A stretch of DNA of 64,000 nt. Origin: an uncultured Verrucomicrobia subdivision 3 bacterium (GTDB lineage: Bacteria > Verrucomicrobiota > Verrucomicrobiia > Limisphaerales > DASXHY01). The stretch spans positions 128,222 to 192,221 of the forward strand of contig CALBZA010000083.1 in assembly GCA_937890005.1 (NCBI GenBank), given 5' to 3'. The notes under the pieces were generated by a model that was not told the DNA's origin, did not search any database, and saw nothing but the letters and a program-made list of their open reading frames with translations. Shown piece after piece: positions 8,401-17,002 of the stretch (its first letter is position 1; each line of letters starts with the position of its first letter). The position numbers and the translations under genes are program-made.

Positions 8401-10259
8401 CGGAGGAATTCCTTCGCGTCGGCGCGAGTCTCGGCTTTTCGGATGTTGTCCTGACAAAACTGAAGCGCGTTCCCGCCGGTTTTGCAGCGTCCGGCGTGGC
8501 GTTTGGTGAACGGCGGCGCGTGATTGTTGAAGGGATCGAAAGCGATCCCTTGTTTGAGAACCACCGCGCGCTTGCCCGTCTTGGAAACTTCCGTGCGGTG
8601 CACAGCACGCCGATTCTCACGCGCGATGGCCGCGCCCTCGGCGTTATCTCGGTTCATTTCTCCTGGCCGCGAAAACCTTCCGAAGTCCAGATCCAGCTCT
8701 CGGACATGTATGCGCGGCAGGCGGCTGATTTCCTGGAGCGACGTCAGGTGGAAGACGCGTTGCGCCACAGCGAACTTCGCATGCGCACGCTCGCGGAATC
8801 GCTTCCGAACCTCGTCTGGACATGTCTTGCCGATGGTTCCTGCGACTGGTTGAGCAGCCAGTGGCGGCAATACACCGGAATTCCTGAATCCGATTTGCTC
8901 GGATCCAACTGGCTGGAGCAGGTGATCCATCCGGAGGACCGCGAGACAACGCGCCGCTGTTGGAAGGCCGCGTGCGAAGACACGGGCGTCTATGACCTGG
9001 AACAGCGGATTCGCCGGCACGATGGCGTTTATCGTTGGTTCAAGACTCGCGGAGTTCCCATTCGCGGACCGGAAGGAAGAATCGTTCACTGGTTCGGGAC
9101 CTGCACCGACATCGAGGAAATGAAACAGGCCGAGCTGGCGATTCACCGGCTGGCCGCGATCGTTGAACATTCGGAGGACGCGATCCTCAGCATCAACCTT
9201 GAAGGCACGATCCAGAGTTGGAATCGCGGAGCCGAACGGCTTTACGGCTACAGCAACGACGAAGCGATCGGCAGGCATGTGATGATGCTGATCCCGAAGG
9301 AATGCAGCGCCCAGCAGGATCAGATCATGGCGAGCATTCTTGCAGGCGAATCGGTCGAGAATTGTGAAACGCAACGACGCCGGAAGGACGGCAGCCTGTT
9401 CGATGTTTCATTGACGGTTTCGCCGGTCAAGGATCGCGACGGCAAGATTGTCGGTGTTTCCAAAGTCGCCCGCGACATCAGCGACAAGGTTCGCGCGAAG
9501 GAGAGGCTGGAAAAAACCGTTGCCGAACGGACGGCGTCCCTGCGCGAAGCGATCGCGCAGATGGAGGAATTTTCATACAGCGTCTCGCACGACCTGCGTT
9601 CGCCGGTTCGCGCCATGCACGGCTACGCCCGGGCGCTGGCCGAGGATTTCGGAGACGGACTGAATGCCGATGCCCGATTTTATGTCGATCGAATCATCCA
9701 CGGCACCGTGCGCATGGAACGGCTGATTCATGACGTGCTGACGTACAGCCGGATTGGCCGGATGGAAATCAAACTCCAGACCGTGCCGCTCGATGACCTG
9801 ATGCGCAGCGTGATGGATCAATACCCGGAGCTGAATTCCGGGAAGGTGGACATCGTCATCGCGCCCAACCTCCCGACCGTTCTTGCGCATGAACCGGCGT
9901 TGGGTCAGGCATTGGCCAATCTGCTCAGCAACGCGGTGAAGTTTGTTGCGCGTGGGACTCGTCCGAGGGTTGAAGTCAGTGCGGAGCGAACGGACAGGCA
10001 TGTCCTTGTGAAAATTCGCGACAATGGCATCGGCATCAAACCTGAGCATCAACGCCGGCTCTTCGGCATGTTCGAGCGGGTGCATCCTGAAGGGAAATAT
10101 GAAGGCACCGGGATCGGCCTTGCGATCGTGCGGAAATCGATCGAGCGCATGGGCGGTCAGGTTGGTGTTGAATCCGACGGCGTGAACGGCAGCACCTTCT
10201 GGATTCAGCTGAGCGCGGGAGAGAGAACCGAACCCCATCCCCCGCAGCAGCCGACGTGA
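5424..10259 (+). CDS. Giant hybrid sensor kinase with two histidine kinase cores
   Basis: The product has 1,611 residues and no evident transmembrane segment, so it is probably cytoplasmic. Order of domains: PAS-like (about 60-190), GAF (about 200-370), HisKA with His401 in NVSHEFRTP, HATPase with GIGIPESELG and GSGIGLAL, a receiver (about 685-800) with phosphoacceptor Asp731 in LILTDVMMPGLDG, PAS, GAF, a PAS_3 type PAS, a further PAS, then a second HisKA with His1389 in YSVSHDLRSPV, the bacteriophytochrome-like kinase type, and a second HATPase (RDNGIGIKPEHQ, GTGIGLAIV). Two complete kinase cores around one receiver is unusual and suggests an internal or bidirectional phosphorelay. No cognate regulator is adjacent. 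The frame opens at a TTG at 5388, but the ATG at 5424, preceded by GGAA, is preferred. Confidence 0.85.
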   Translation: MDHPPNAPRKPALYRAEGNEAGAGGGGEPENSDSSAKSAGSIKAPSANSCFAGGGEAARILGEIDWSTRPVGPVSGWPQSLQTSLNICLSSRYPICILWGPERTYFYNDAYAPIVGEKHPKALGDLYPNVWPEIWEPVIKPILEEVERTGEASWGDNILLVLRRYGFNEECYFLFSFAPIRLENGSVGGVFTAITETTRQLVGERRLRTLKDLATRAPDAKSADEACRVANEVLSGNSHDVPFSLFYLIDADSSVARLVDAQGIDRNETVSPRQVSLTTTNEKGSPWPFAEVIRKGAPIILREINNTLGPLPGGPWEEETQTAVVVPIARPGQTIPYGFFVAGVSPRRALDADYESFLSLVAAQVATAISNARAYEEERRRAEVLAELDRAKTIFFSNVSHEFRTPLTLMLGPLEELLTEGENHLSAEVRPKLELAHRNSLRLLKLVNALLDFSRLEAGRVQADLEPTDLARFTVDLCGMFRSAVEKAGMRLVVDCPALAEPVYVDREMWEKIVLNLLSNAFKFTLEGEIRVEMRLSNGTVQLRVADSGIGIPESELGNIFKRFHRVEGVRGRTFEGSGIGLALVQELVKLHGGSIAVKSTVGVGTEFTISLPVRPKERIEERTQVVPDPNPVPAKARAFVEEALRWLPQTDRALNGHSTMEPALKAGPTVSDRTDRSSRTQRILVADDNADMRDYVVRLLTPRFQVVVAHDGEAALASARESKPDLILTDVMMPGLDGFGLLRAIRADTQLRTVPVILLSARAGEESRIEGLDAGADDYLIKPFSARELIARVESHLHLAQFRRESFATEQRLREEAAMERQRATDILESISDGFFALDAEWRFTYVNRSAEKLLGKPVAELVGRSHWEEFPASIGTIVEREFRRAASSQSSVEFQSFYAPWRRWFDVKAYPWAKGLAVYFRDITGRKKAEDELTAAHRRLAEQVDGLTRLHQLSTRLMNPRETAHMLHSILESMAALHHSDKGLLLLADESEEFLRVGASLGFSDVVLTKLKRVPAGFAASGVAFGERRRVIVEGIESDPLFENHRALARLGNFRAVHSTPILTRDGRALGVISVHFSWPRKPSEVQIQLSDMYARQAADFLERRQVEDALRHSELRMRTLAESLPNLVWTCLADGSCDWLSSQWRQYTGIPESDLLGSNWLEQVIHPEDRETTRRCWKAACEDTGVYDLEQRIRRHDGVYRWFKTRGVPIRGPEGRIVHWFGTCTDIEEMKQAELAIHRLAAIVEHSEDAILSINLEGTIQSWNRGAERLYGYSNDEAIGRHVMMLIPKECSAQQDQIMASILAGESVENCETQRRRKDGSLFDVSLTVSPVKDRDGKIVGVSKVARDISDKVRAKERLEKTVAERTASLREAIAQMEEFSYSVSHDLRSPVRAMHGYARALAEDFGDGLNADARFYVDRIIHGTVRMERLIHDVLTYSRIGRMEIKLQTVPLDDLMRSVMDQYPELNSGKVDIVIAPNLPTVLAHEPALGQALANLLSNAVKFVARGTRPRVEVSAERTDRHVLVKIRDNGIGIKPEHQRRLFGMFERVHPEGKYEGTGIGLAIVRKSIERMGGQVGVESDGVNGSTFWIQLSAGERTEPHPPQQPT

Positions 10260-11232
10260 GTTCGGTTCAGGTCGAATTTTGAAGTGGGGCAGAGCAGACT
10301 CACGTCTGTTGCTACGGATGATCTCTCTCCTGCTGTCTCCCTGCGCTTTGGTGCAGGGCGAGGGGACAATTCATGGTGCGGGTGTTCAGTTGCGTCAGCT
10401 GCGACCCGGCGGGATTGAACATGCGCACCAGAATTGATGAAGCATTCACCGAAGCGTGCTCGCAGCTCCCTCTCTTCCGAGCGAACGCCGGAGGAGAGGG
10501 CGGGGGGAGAGGAGTTTTTTCTAGCGCAAACCTCAGATTTTAGCCCGGAAGCCCCTCTCCCTAGCCCTCCTCCCGCGCTTCGACTGCGGGGGAGGGAAAT
10601 TCATGGTGTGATGTCGTTGACGAATGGAACGCACTGGTCGGTGCTGAAAATGGGGCAAAGCGGCAGCTTTTGCCCTACCTATTGTTGGTGTGGTGGGGCG
10701 GAGCTGTGCTCCGCCTGAAAGTCGTTCCGGTAAAGCAAGTCCTCCTCATGAACCCGGTTCAGAGGTTCAAAGCGCAAAATTCCATTGGGGAGAAATCGGT
10801 CTCTGCGTTTTGCTGCGGGGCGAGGGAATCTCAAGTGCGGGTGTTCTGTTGCGTCAGCTGCAACCCGGCGCGATTGAACATGTGCATCAGAATTGATGAA
10901 GCATTCACCGAAGCGTGATGCTCGCTCCCTCTCTTCCGAGCGAACGCCGGAGGAGAGGGGGTTAGCCCGGAAGCCCCTCTCCCTAGCCCTCTCCCCGCGC
11001 TTCGACTGCGGGGAGAGGAATAATTTACTGGGCGGTGTTCAGTGCCCGGATTCGTCTGTAGCAGCGGACGTGAGTCCGCTCACTCTTTTCTGCTTCCTGA
11101 CACTTCTTCGGCAGAGAAGAGAAGTTGGAGCCAACTTGCGTCGGGCTGCTACGGGGATTTAGGGCGATAGCGATTGAGCCGGTGACAGTCTCCTTGACAG
11201 GTCACGCTTCGAACGTCGATAGAACACGGACA
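10260..11232. other. Repeat-filled intergenic region upstream of pncB
   Basis: This stretch of nearly 1 kb has no credible gene; short open frames here have low-complexity translations and lie inside repeats. It contains the composite repeat at 10376-11022. At 11057-11085 there is a smaller palindromic unit, AGCGGACGTGAGTCCGCT, a degenerate form of which occurs at 10295-10315. The pncB promoter must lie in the last 150 bp, but no clear -35/-10 pair is visible. Confidence 0.6.
10376..11022 (+). repeat. Composite interspersed repeat, copy A (two core units plus spacer)
   Basis: The segment has two copies of a core of roughly 190-230 bp (10376-10603 and about 10836-11022) separated by a spacer of about 230 bp. 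Each core begins GTGCGGGTGTTC, passes through AATTGATGAAGCATTCACCG, and contains two hairpins: one around CTCCGAGCGAACGCCGG flanked by CCTCTC/GAGAGG, and one with C-rich and G-rich arms around GCGCTTCGACTGCG. The spacer has a third hairpin, GGGGCAAAGC/GCTTTTGCCC. The same core-spacer-core arrangement recurs at 15752-16364. No transposase is encoded. Confidence 0.85.
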
Positions 11233-12699
11233 ATGAGAGCGGATCCAATTCCTTCGGGCGCGACGGCGCTGCTGACTGATCTCTATCAGCTGACGATGGC
11301 GTACGGTTATTGGAAGTCCGGCCGCGCGGATCACGAAGCGGTGTTTCATCTGTTCTTTCGCCGGCAGCCGTTCGATGCAGGTTTCACTCTCGCGTGCGGG
11401 CTGGCAGACGCGATCGAGTTTCTGCGGCGATTCCGTTTCTCCCGATCGGATCTCGACTATTTGCACACGTTGAAGGGAGGCGACGGAAAACGGCTGTTCG
11501 ATCGCGGATTTCTCGATTACCTCGGCAAGCTCAAGCTGCGTCTCGACGTGGATGCGATCCCGGAAGGCACGCTGGCGTTTCCGCACGAGCCGTTGATGCG
11601 TATTCGCGGTTCGATTCTCCAGGCGCAACTGGTCGAAACCGCGTTGCTCAATCTCATCAATTTCCAGTCGCTCGTTGCGACCAAATCGGCGCGGGTTTGT
11701 CATGCGGCGCAGGGCGATCCGGTCATTGAATTCGGTTTGCGGCGCGCCCAGGGCATCAACGGTGCGATGTCCGCGAGCCGGGCGGCTTACATCGGTGGTT
11801 GTGCCGCCACTTCGAATGTTCTCGCGGGAAAGGCTTACGGGATTCCGGTCAAGGGCACGCATGCGCACAGCTGGGTGATGTCGTTCGATGACGAACCGGA
11901 GTCGTTCGAGGCGTATGCGAAGGCGTTGCCGAACAACTGCATTTTTCTCGTGGACACATTCGACACGCTGCAGGGAGTTCGTCATGCCATTGAAGCCGGC
12001 AAACGGTTGAAGAAGCTGGGGCATGATCTCGTTGGGATCCGCCTCGATTCGGGAGATCTCGCCTACCTTAGCATTGAAGCGCGGAAGCTGCTGGACGCGG
12101 CGGGCTTCAGGAAGGCGTCGATCCTGGCCAGCAACGATCTCAGTGAACACCTGATCGCGAGTCTCAAGCAACAAGGCGCAAGGATCGATGCGTGGGGCGT
12201 CGGAACGAAGCTGGTGACGGCGTATGATCAACCGGCGCTGGGCGGCGTTTACAAATTGTCGGCGCTCCGGAATTCCGACGGCACGTGGCAGCACAAGATC
12301 AAGCTGTCTGAACAGGCGGTGAAAGTGACGAACCCGGGAGTGTTGCAGGTCCGGCGTTTTCGCAAAGGGAATCTATTTGTCGGCGATGCAATCTATGACG
12401 AGACGCGTCCGCTTTCTGAAAACGTCACCATCGTCGATCCCGCGGATGCGACGCGGCGCAAGCATTTTGCAAAGGGAACGAAGTTCGAAGATCTGCTGGT
12501 TCCGATCATGCGTCGCGGACGGGTTGTTTATGAAGTGCCGTCGTTGGAGAAAACGCGGGATCGCGCGCGTCGGCAGCTGGCGATGTTGCATCCGGGAATT
12601 CGGCGTCTCGACAATCCGCATCAGTATCCGGCCGGCCTCGAACTGTCGTTGCATGAGTTCAAGACGGAACTGATTCTTCGGGCCAAGGGAGAGCGTTAG
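11233..12699 (+). CDS. pncB: Nicotinate phosphoribosyltransferase
   Basis: This 488-residue enzyme converts nicotinate and PRPP to nicotinate mononucleotide in the Preiss-Handler NAD salvage pathway, in the cytoplasm. The N-terminus has the family signature TDLYQLTMAYGYW, followed by the FxLFFRRxPF segment. The conserved core GTHAHSWVMSF contains the catalytic-loop histidines, and VGIRLDSGDLAYLS is the PRPP-binding strand region. Length is normal for the family. The ATG at 11233 is chosen because it lies just before the conserved TDLYQLTM start; the longer frame to 11125 runs into repeat-derived sequence. It is monocistronic and flanked on both sides by repeats. Confidence 0.93.
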   Translation: MRADPIPSGATALLTDLYQLTMAYGYWKSGRADHEAVFHLFFRRQPFDAGFTLACGLADAIEFLRRFRFSRSDLDYLHTLKGGDGKRLFDRGFLDYLGKLKLRLDVDAIPEGTLAFPHEPLMRIRGSILQAQLVETALLNLINFQSLVATKSARVCHAAQGDPVIEFGLRRAQGINGAMSASRAAYIGGCAATSNVLAGKAYGIPVKGTHAHSWVMSFDDEPESFEAYAKALPNNCIFLVDTFDTLQGVRHAIEAGKRLKKLGHDLVGIRLDSGDLAYLSIEARKLLDAAGFRKASILASNDLSEHLIASLKQQGARIDAWGVGTKLVTAYDQPALGGVYKLSALRNSDGTWQHKIKLSEQAVKVTNPGVLQVRRFRKGNLFVGDAIYDETRPLSENVTIVDPADATRRKHFAKGTKFEDLLVPIMRRGRVVYEVPSLEKTRDRARRQLAMLHPGIRRLDNPHQYPAGLELSLHEFKTELILRAKGER

Positions 12700-12899
12700 C
12701 GCGTTTTAGAAAAATTGTAGCCGCCGACGTGAGGATGTGAACCGTGGGGGAAACATTCCGAAATTTGGAGCGCGACTGTGTTGCTGCGGCTGGTCTGCGA
12801 CACAGCCGCGTTCCATGCGTTCCTATTGATCGCATCCCCAGATGAGTGGATTGCCAAGGACGATTCCGCGCGGAATCATTGCGTGACCGTTGAACCGTT
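12700..12899. repeat. Intergenic region with dispersed GGAGCGCGGCTGTGT-type repeat
   Basis: These 200 bp between pncB and the GH35 gene hold a fragment of a dispersed repeat: GCGGCTGGTCTGCGACACAG at about 12786-12805 is the reverse complement of the unit at 54466-54496. A partial GTAGCCGCCGACGTGAGG unit at about 12718-12735 resembles the AGCGGACGTGAGTCCGCT family. No gene is seen. Confidence 0.6.
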
Positions 12900-15353
12900 A
12901 TGAAACTCGGAAAAGTCGCCTTCGCCGGAATCGCTCTTGTTGCCACGCTCGCATCGAATGCGTCGGAGGCGCCGCTGAGTGTTCGACTGACTCCGCCGCC
13001 AATGCCGCAGGCGGACGGATTCAAGATGGGAACCGCGACCAATCCCGCCGGAGAAACGATCACGATCGACAGTCAGAGCCTGTTGTTGAACGGAAAGCCG
13101 TGGACGCCGGTCATGGGCGAATTTCATTTCTCAAGAACGCCGGCGAACGAATGGCGCGAGGAGTTGCTGAAGATCAAGGCGGGCGGCATTGATATCGTCG
13201 CCACCTACATTTTCTGGATTCATCACGAGGAGATTGAGGGGGAGTTCGACTGGAGCGAACGCCGCAATCTGCGCCGGTTCATTGAGCTGTGCGGTGAAGT
13301 GGGATTGAAGGCAATCGTTCGATGCGGCCCGTGGTGTCATGGTGAAGTCCGCAACGGCGGTCAGCCGGACTGGCTGTTGAAAAAGGGCTGGCGGTTGCGT
13401 TCAGACGATCCGGCTTATCTGGAGAAGACGCGAATTCTTTACGGCGAGATTGCAAACCAACTGTCGGGATTGCTTTGGAAGGATGGCGGTCCGGTGATTG
13501 GTGTTCAGTTCGAAAACGAATACCGCGGACCGGCATCGCACCTGATGACGCTGAAAAAGATCGGGCTTGAAGCCGGCCTGGACGTTCCGATTTACACGCG
13601 CACCGGCTGGCCGGAACTTCGGACACCGATGCCGTTTGGCGAGGTGGTGCCGCTTTACGGTGTTTATGCCGAAGGATTCTGGGATCGCGAACTCACACCG
13701 ATGCCCGGACGTTACTGGTCCGGTTTTCATTTCTCCACGCTGCGTCGCGACGCAAACATCGCGAACGAAATTCTCGGGCGCACCGACGCCGCGGACGCTG
13801 CCGACGTGGCGCGATATCCGTATCTGACCTGCGAAGTCGGCGGTGGAATGATGAACAGCTATCACCGGAGAATTCTGACCGATCCGGCCGACATCGAATC
13901 GACGACGCTGGTGAAACTCGGCAGCGGAAGCACGTCGCCGGGTTATTACATGTATCACGGCGGCGTGAATCCCGAGGGGAAACTGACAACGTTGCAGGAA
14001 TCGCAGGCCACGGGATATCCGAACGATCTGCCGGTGAAATCCTACGACTTCCAGGCGCCGCTCGGTGAATACAATCAACTGCGTCCCCACTATCATTCGT
14101 TGCGGCGGTTGCATCTTTTTCTCGATCGATGGGGCTCCAGCTTTGCACGCATGGGAGTGTCGCTGCCGGATCAGCGTCCCGGCGGGCAGAATGACACCAG
14201 CACAATGCGCTGGGCGGTGCGATCGGATGGGACGCGCGGTTACGTGTTCGTGAACAATTACGAACGGCTGCGATCGCTGCCCGAGAAGAAGAACGTGCAG
14301 TTCAAAATTGCGCGACAGAATGGAGGCGACCTGATTTTCCCGGATCGTCCAGTGACAGTCGCGGCAAACGCACGATTCTTCTGGCCGTTCGGCATGGCGT
14401 TGAACGAAGAGATCATTCTTGCGTGGGCCACAGCACAACCGGTGACGGCCGTCGATGTGAAATCAACGCGAACGGTTTTCTTCGCCCAAACACCGGACGT
14501 CGCCGCGGAGTTCGCATTCGACGGGAAAGTTCGTGTGGAGGTTGAATCCGGGCAGGTGGAGCAGCGCGACGGACGAACCATTGTTTGCAACGTAAAGCCG
14601 GGCAGGGGAGCAGCCTTCACGGTGTCCGCCGGAAACCGCGAAGTGCGGGTTGTGTTGCTGAGTGATGCAGATTCTCTGGCGCTGTGGAAAGCAAACTGGC
14701 GGGGAGCGGAGCGTGTGTTTCTCAGCCGCGCCGGATTGGTTTTTGACGGCGAGATCTTGCGTCTAAGTTCGCGCGAGCGGGATGATCTCACTGTGGGAAT
14801 CTATCCTGCGCCGGAACGCATTTCGTCCGGACAACGTGCAGTTGCAGGACGTCGCGACGGAGTCTTTCAATCGTATTCGCCGGAACGCACTCCAGCATTT
14901 TCAACTCGCGTATCATTCGAATCCGTGCGTTCAGCCGGTCCAGCGCGGGAAGTTCGACTGGGTAACGGTTCGAAACCAGTTGCGCTCGCACCTGAAGATC
15001 AGGACTTTGAAAAGGCCGCAGTCTGGCGCGTGCAGTTGCCCAGGGATATCGATCTCAAACTCAATCCGATTCTCAGCATCGGTTACGTCGGCGACGTCGC
15101 GCGGGTTCTGCTCAACGGAAAATTGCAGACGGACGACTTCTACAATGGGCGCGCGTTTGAGATCGGACTGGCACGTCATGCACCTGAGATTCTTGAGGGC
15201 GCACTGGAAATTGCCATTCTGCCGTTGCGCCGAGATGCGCCGATTTACATGGCGGAACAGGCGAGGCCGCAGTTCGGAAATGCGGAATCAATCGCGACAT
15301 TGCGCAGCGTGACGTTGATTCCGAGTTACACGGCGGAATTGAAGGGAAATTGA
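12900..15353 (+). CDS. Secreted glycoside hydrolase family 35 beta-galactosidase
   Basis: This 817-residue enzyme has a signal peptide (MKLGKVAFAGIALVATLASNASEA), so it acts in the periplasm or outside. The GH35 TIM barrel opens with GEFHFSRTPANEWREELLK and runs through GGIDIVATYIFWIHHE and GLKAIVRCGPWCHGEVRNGG. Glu207 in VQFENEY fits the catalytic acid/base and Glu312 in LTCEVGGGM the nucleophile. The region from about residue 430 on should form the beta-sandwich accessory domains. GH35 enzymes release terminal beta-galactose from polysaccharides or glycans; the actual substrate cannot be read from sequence. It stands alone between pncB and a tRNA, outside any polysaccharide-utilisation cluster. 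An overlapping intrinsic hairpin lies downstream at 15395. Confidence 0.92.
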   Translation: MKLGKVAFAGIALVATLASNASEAPLSVRLTPPPMPQADGFKMGTATNPAGETITIDSQSLLLNGKPWTPVMGEFHFSRTPANEWREELLKIKAGGIDIVATYIFWIHHEEIEGEFDWSERRNLRRFIELCGEVGLKAIVRCGPWCHGEVRNGGQPDWLLKKGWRLRSDDPAYLEKTRILYGEIANQLSGLLWKDGGPVIGVQFENEYRGPASHLMTLKKIGLEAGLDVPIYTRTGWPELRTPMPFGEVVPLYGVYAEGFWDRELTPMPGRYWSGFHFSTLRRDANIANEILGRTDAADAADVARYPYLTCEVGGGMMNSYHRRILTDPADIESTTLVKLGSGSTSPGYYMYHGGVNPEGKLTTLQESQATGYPNDLPVKSYDFQAPLGEYNQLRPHYHSLRRLHLFLDRWGSSFARMGVSLPDQRPGGQNDTSTMRWAVRSDGTRGYVFVNNYERLRSLPEKKNVQFKIARQNGGDLIFPDRPVTVAANARFFWPFGMALNEEIILAWATAQPVTAVDVKSTRTVFFAQTPDVAAEFAFDGKVRVEVESGQVEQRDGRTIVCNVKPGRGAAFTVSAGNREVRVVLLSDADSLALWKANWRGAERVFLSRAGLVFDGEILRLSSRERDDLTVGIYPAPERISSGQRAVAGRRDGVFQSYSPERTPAFSTRVSFESVRSAGPAREVRLGNGSKPVALAPEDQDFEKAAVWRVQLPRDIDLKLNPILSIGYVGDVARVLLNGKLQTDDFYNGRAFEIGLARHAPEILEGALEIAILPLRRDAPIYMAEQARPQFGNAESIATLRSVTLIPSYTAELKGN

Positions 15354-15394
15354 GCGAGTTGGAACTGCTGTGCCTGTGCTGTTGTCGTGCAAAA

Positions 15395-15436
15395 GGCAAA
15401 CACCGCGTGACTTTCGAAAATCACGCGGTGTTTGCC
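15395..15436. terminator. Strong hairpin terminator between GH35 gene and tRNA-Ala
   Basis: A perfect 16-bp stem (GGCAAACACCGCGTGA / TCACGCGGTGTTTGCC) surrounds a 10-nt loop. On the minus strand it is followed by TTTTGC, so it best serves the tRNA; it may also stop transcription of the convergent GH35 gene. Confidence 0.8.
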
Positions 15437-15444
15437 GGTTTGAA

Positions 15445-15520
15445 TGGTGGAGCCGAGGGGATTCGAACCCCTGACCTTCTCATTGCGAACGAGACGCTCT
15501 ACCAACTGAGCTACGACCCC
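15445..15520 (-). tRNA. tRNA-Ala (anticodon CGC)
   Basis: The 76-nt sequence folds as a full cloverleaf with encoded CCA. The acceptor stem (GGGGTCG / CGGCTCC) contains the G3:U70 wobble pair that identifies alanine tRNAs. The D-arm is GCTCAGTTGGTAGAGC, the anticodon loop TTCGCAA (anticodon CGC, reading GCG), and the T-arm has the canonical GGTTCGAATCC loop. Confidence 0.97.
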
Positions 15521-15610
15521 GTCCACCAGAACGAACGCAGATACATTGGAAGGATTTTGTTTCACGCGCAACTCTGTTTTCAATTCCGAGTTGAATTCGG
15601 GAGCAGCTGA

Positions 15611-15750
15611 ACACACGCACCAGAATTGATCGAGCATTCAGCGAAGCATTCAGCGAAGCGTGATGCTCGCATCTCCCTCTCTTCCGAGCGAAGCCGGAAG
15701 AATCCCCTCTCCCAACCCTCTTCCTGCGCTTTGCTGCGGGGCGAGGGAAT
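15611..15750 (+). repeat. Partial, diverged core unit of the composite repeat
   Basis: The segment resembles the 3' half of the core unit: GCACCAGAATTGAT, GCATTCAGCGAAGC, then CTCCCTCTCTTCCGAGCGAA and a CCCCTCTCCCAACCCTC tract. An internal GCATTCAGCGAA duplication and a shorter hairpin set it apart from the full copies. Confidence 0.75.
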
Positions 15751-15751
15751 C

Positions 15752-16364
15752 TCAAGTGCGGGTGTTCTGTTGCGTCAGCTGCAACCCGGCGCGATTGAAC
15801 ATGCGCACCAGAATTGATGAAGCATTCACCGAAGCGTGCTCGCAGCTCCCTCTCTTCCGAGCGAACGCCGGAGGAGAGGGCGGGGGGAGAGGAGGTTTTT
15901 AGCCCGGAAGCCCCTCTCCCTGGCCCTCCCCCCGCGCTTCGACTGCGGGGGGAGGGAATAATTTATGTGTGATGTCGTTGACGAACGGAACGCACCGGTC
16001 TGCGGAAAATGGGGCAAAGCGGCAGCTTTTGCCCTACCTATTGTTGGTGTGGTGGGGCGGAGCTGCGGTTCAAAGCGCAAAATTCCATTTGGGAGAAATC
16101 GGTCTCTGCGCTTTGCTGCTGGGCGAGGGAATCTCAAGTGCGGGTGTTCAGTTGCGTCAGCTGCAACCCGGCGGGATTGAACATGCGCACCAGAATTGAT
16201 GAAGCATTCACCGAAGCGTGCTCGCAGCTTCCTCTCCTCCGAGCGAAACGCCGGAGGAGAGGGCGGGGGGAGAGGAGGTTTCTAGCACAAACCTCAGATT
16301 TAGCCCGGGAGCCCCTCTCCCTAGCCCTCCCCCCGCGCTTCGACTGCGGGGGGAGGGAATATTT
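15752..16364 (+). repeat. Composite interspersed repeat, copy B
   Basis: This copy repeats the core-spacer-core arrangement of 10376-11022 at high identity: cores at about 15756-15958 and 16138-16362, with the spacer carrying GATGTCGTTGACGAACGGAA and the GGGGCAAAGCGGCAGC hairpin. In the second core the hairpin CCTCTCCTCCG/CGGAGGAGAGG is a perfect 11-bp stem. Short open frames in the segment are repeat-derived and not genes. Confidence 0.85.
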
Positions 16365-16413
16365 CGTGGTGCGGAATCAACCGCGGATGCACAGGGGAAC
16401 CCAGATAGCCCCA

Positions 16414-16448
16414 ACGCGCCACGCCCAACGCCTAATGCCTAATGCCCG
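16414..16448 (+). repeat. Heptamer tandem repeat (ACGCCNA), five units
   Basis: Five consecutive 7-bp units read ACGCGCC, ACGCCCA, ACGCCTA, ATGCCTA, ATGCCCG. This is one of five 7-bp-period arrays in the window. Confidence 0.7.
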
Positions 16449-16502
16449 GTCCTCCACAATGTTTTCTGGCGATTGCCTCCAGGTTGCGCCAATTTTCCGG
16501 GC

Positions 16503-16982
16503 ATGTCGGCGAAGCGTCCGTTCAAGTCCATTGCCTTGTTGTTTCTGGCTGTGCTCGTGTTTTATGCCGTGGCCTATTTCGTCATCGAGCATCGGCGAAC
16601 CCGAAATGGTCCGTGGACCATCGCGTTTTTCGGTGAAGCCGGCGGTCAGGCAACGTTGCGGATCGATCAGCCTGTACTGGGAATCACGAACGTGCAGATC
16701 CGGTTCCGTGGTCTTTTGCTGGAAACCAATCTTCCTGAAACGAAAGTGGCATTCGAACGTCCGCGTCGCGTTCCGTTTGCGCTTCCATTTGGAGAATGCA
16801 TTTTCATGGACACGACCTTTCAGCCGGGAACGGTTGTTATCCGGGCTGGCGGAAATGAGGTGCAGGTGCTGCCGCGGGTTCTCACCATCGACAATGTGGA
16901 AACGCCGTGGAAGCCCGGAAGCCGCATCGTGCTCGAACCTGGAACCAATGCGCCGGCCCTGCAAAGTTCCACGACGGAATGA
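16503..16982 (+). CDS. Membrane-anchored protein of unknown function
   Basis: The product has 159 residues. A basic start (MSAKRPFK) precedes one transmembrane helix (SIALLFLAVLVFYAVAYFVI), and the remaining 130 or so residues should lie outside the membrane. That part is beta-strand-like with no recognised motif. The ATG at 16503 is preferred over an in-frame start at 16473 because it directly precedes the anchor. The stop codon overlaps an ATG of the next reading frame (ATGA at 16979-16982), suggesting co-transcription with the SDR gene. Confidence 0.65.
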   Translation: MSAKRPFKSIALLFLAVLVFYAVAYFVIEHRRTRNGPWTIAFFGEAGGQATLRIDQPVLGITNVQIRFRGLLLETNLPETKVAFERPRRVPFALPFGECIFMDTTFQPGTVVIRAGGNEVQVLPRVLTIDNVETPWKPGSRIVLEPGTNAPALQSSTTE

Positions 16983-17002
16983 GGCTGTCCTTACCAACTG
17001 CC

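Noticed and set aside
10434..11162. Several short frames between the hybrid kinase and pncB
   Set aside because: They lie inside the composite repeat, recur as translations of its other copy, and show low-complexity Arg/Ser/Pro-rich sequence.
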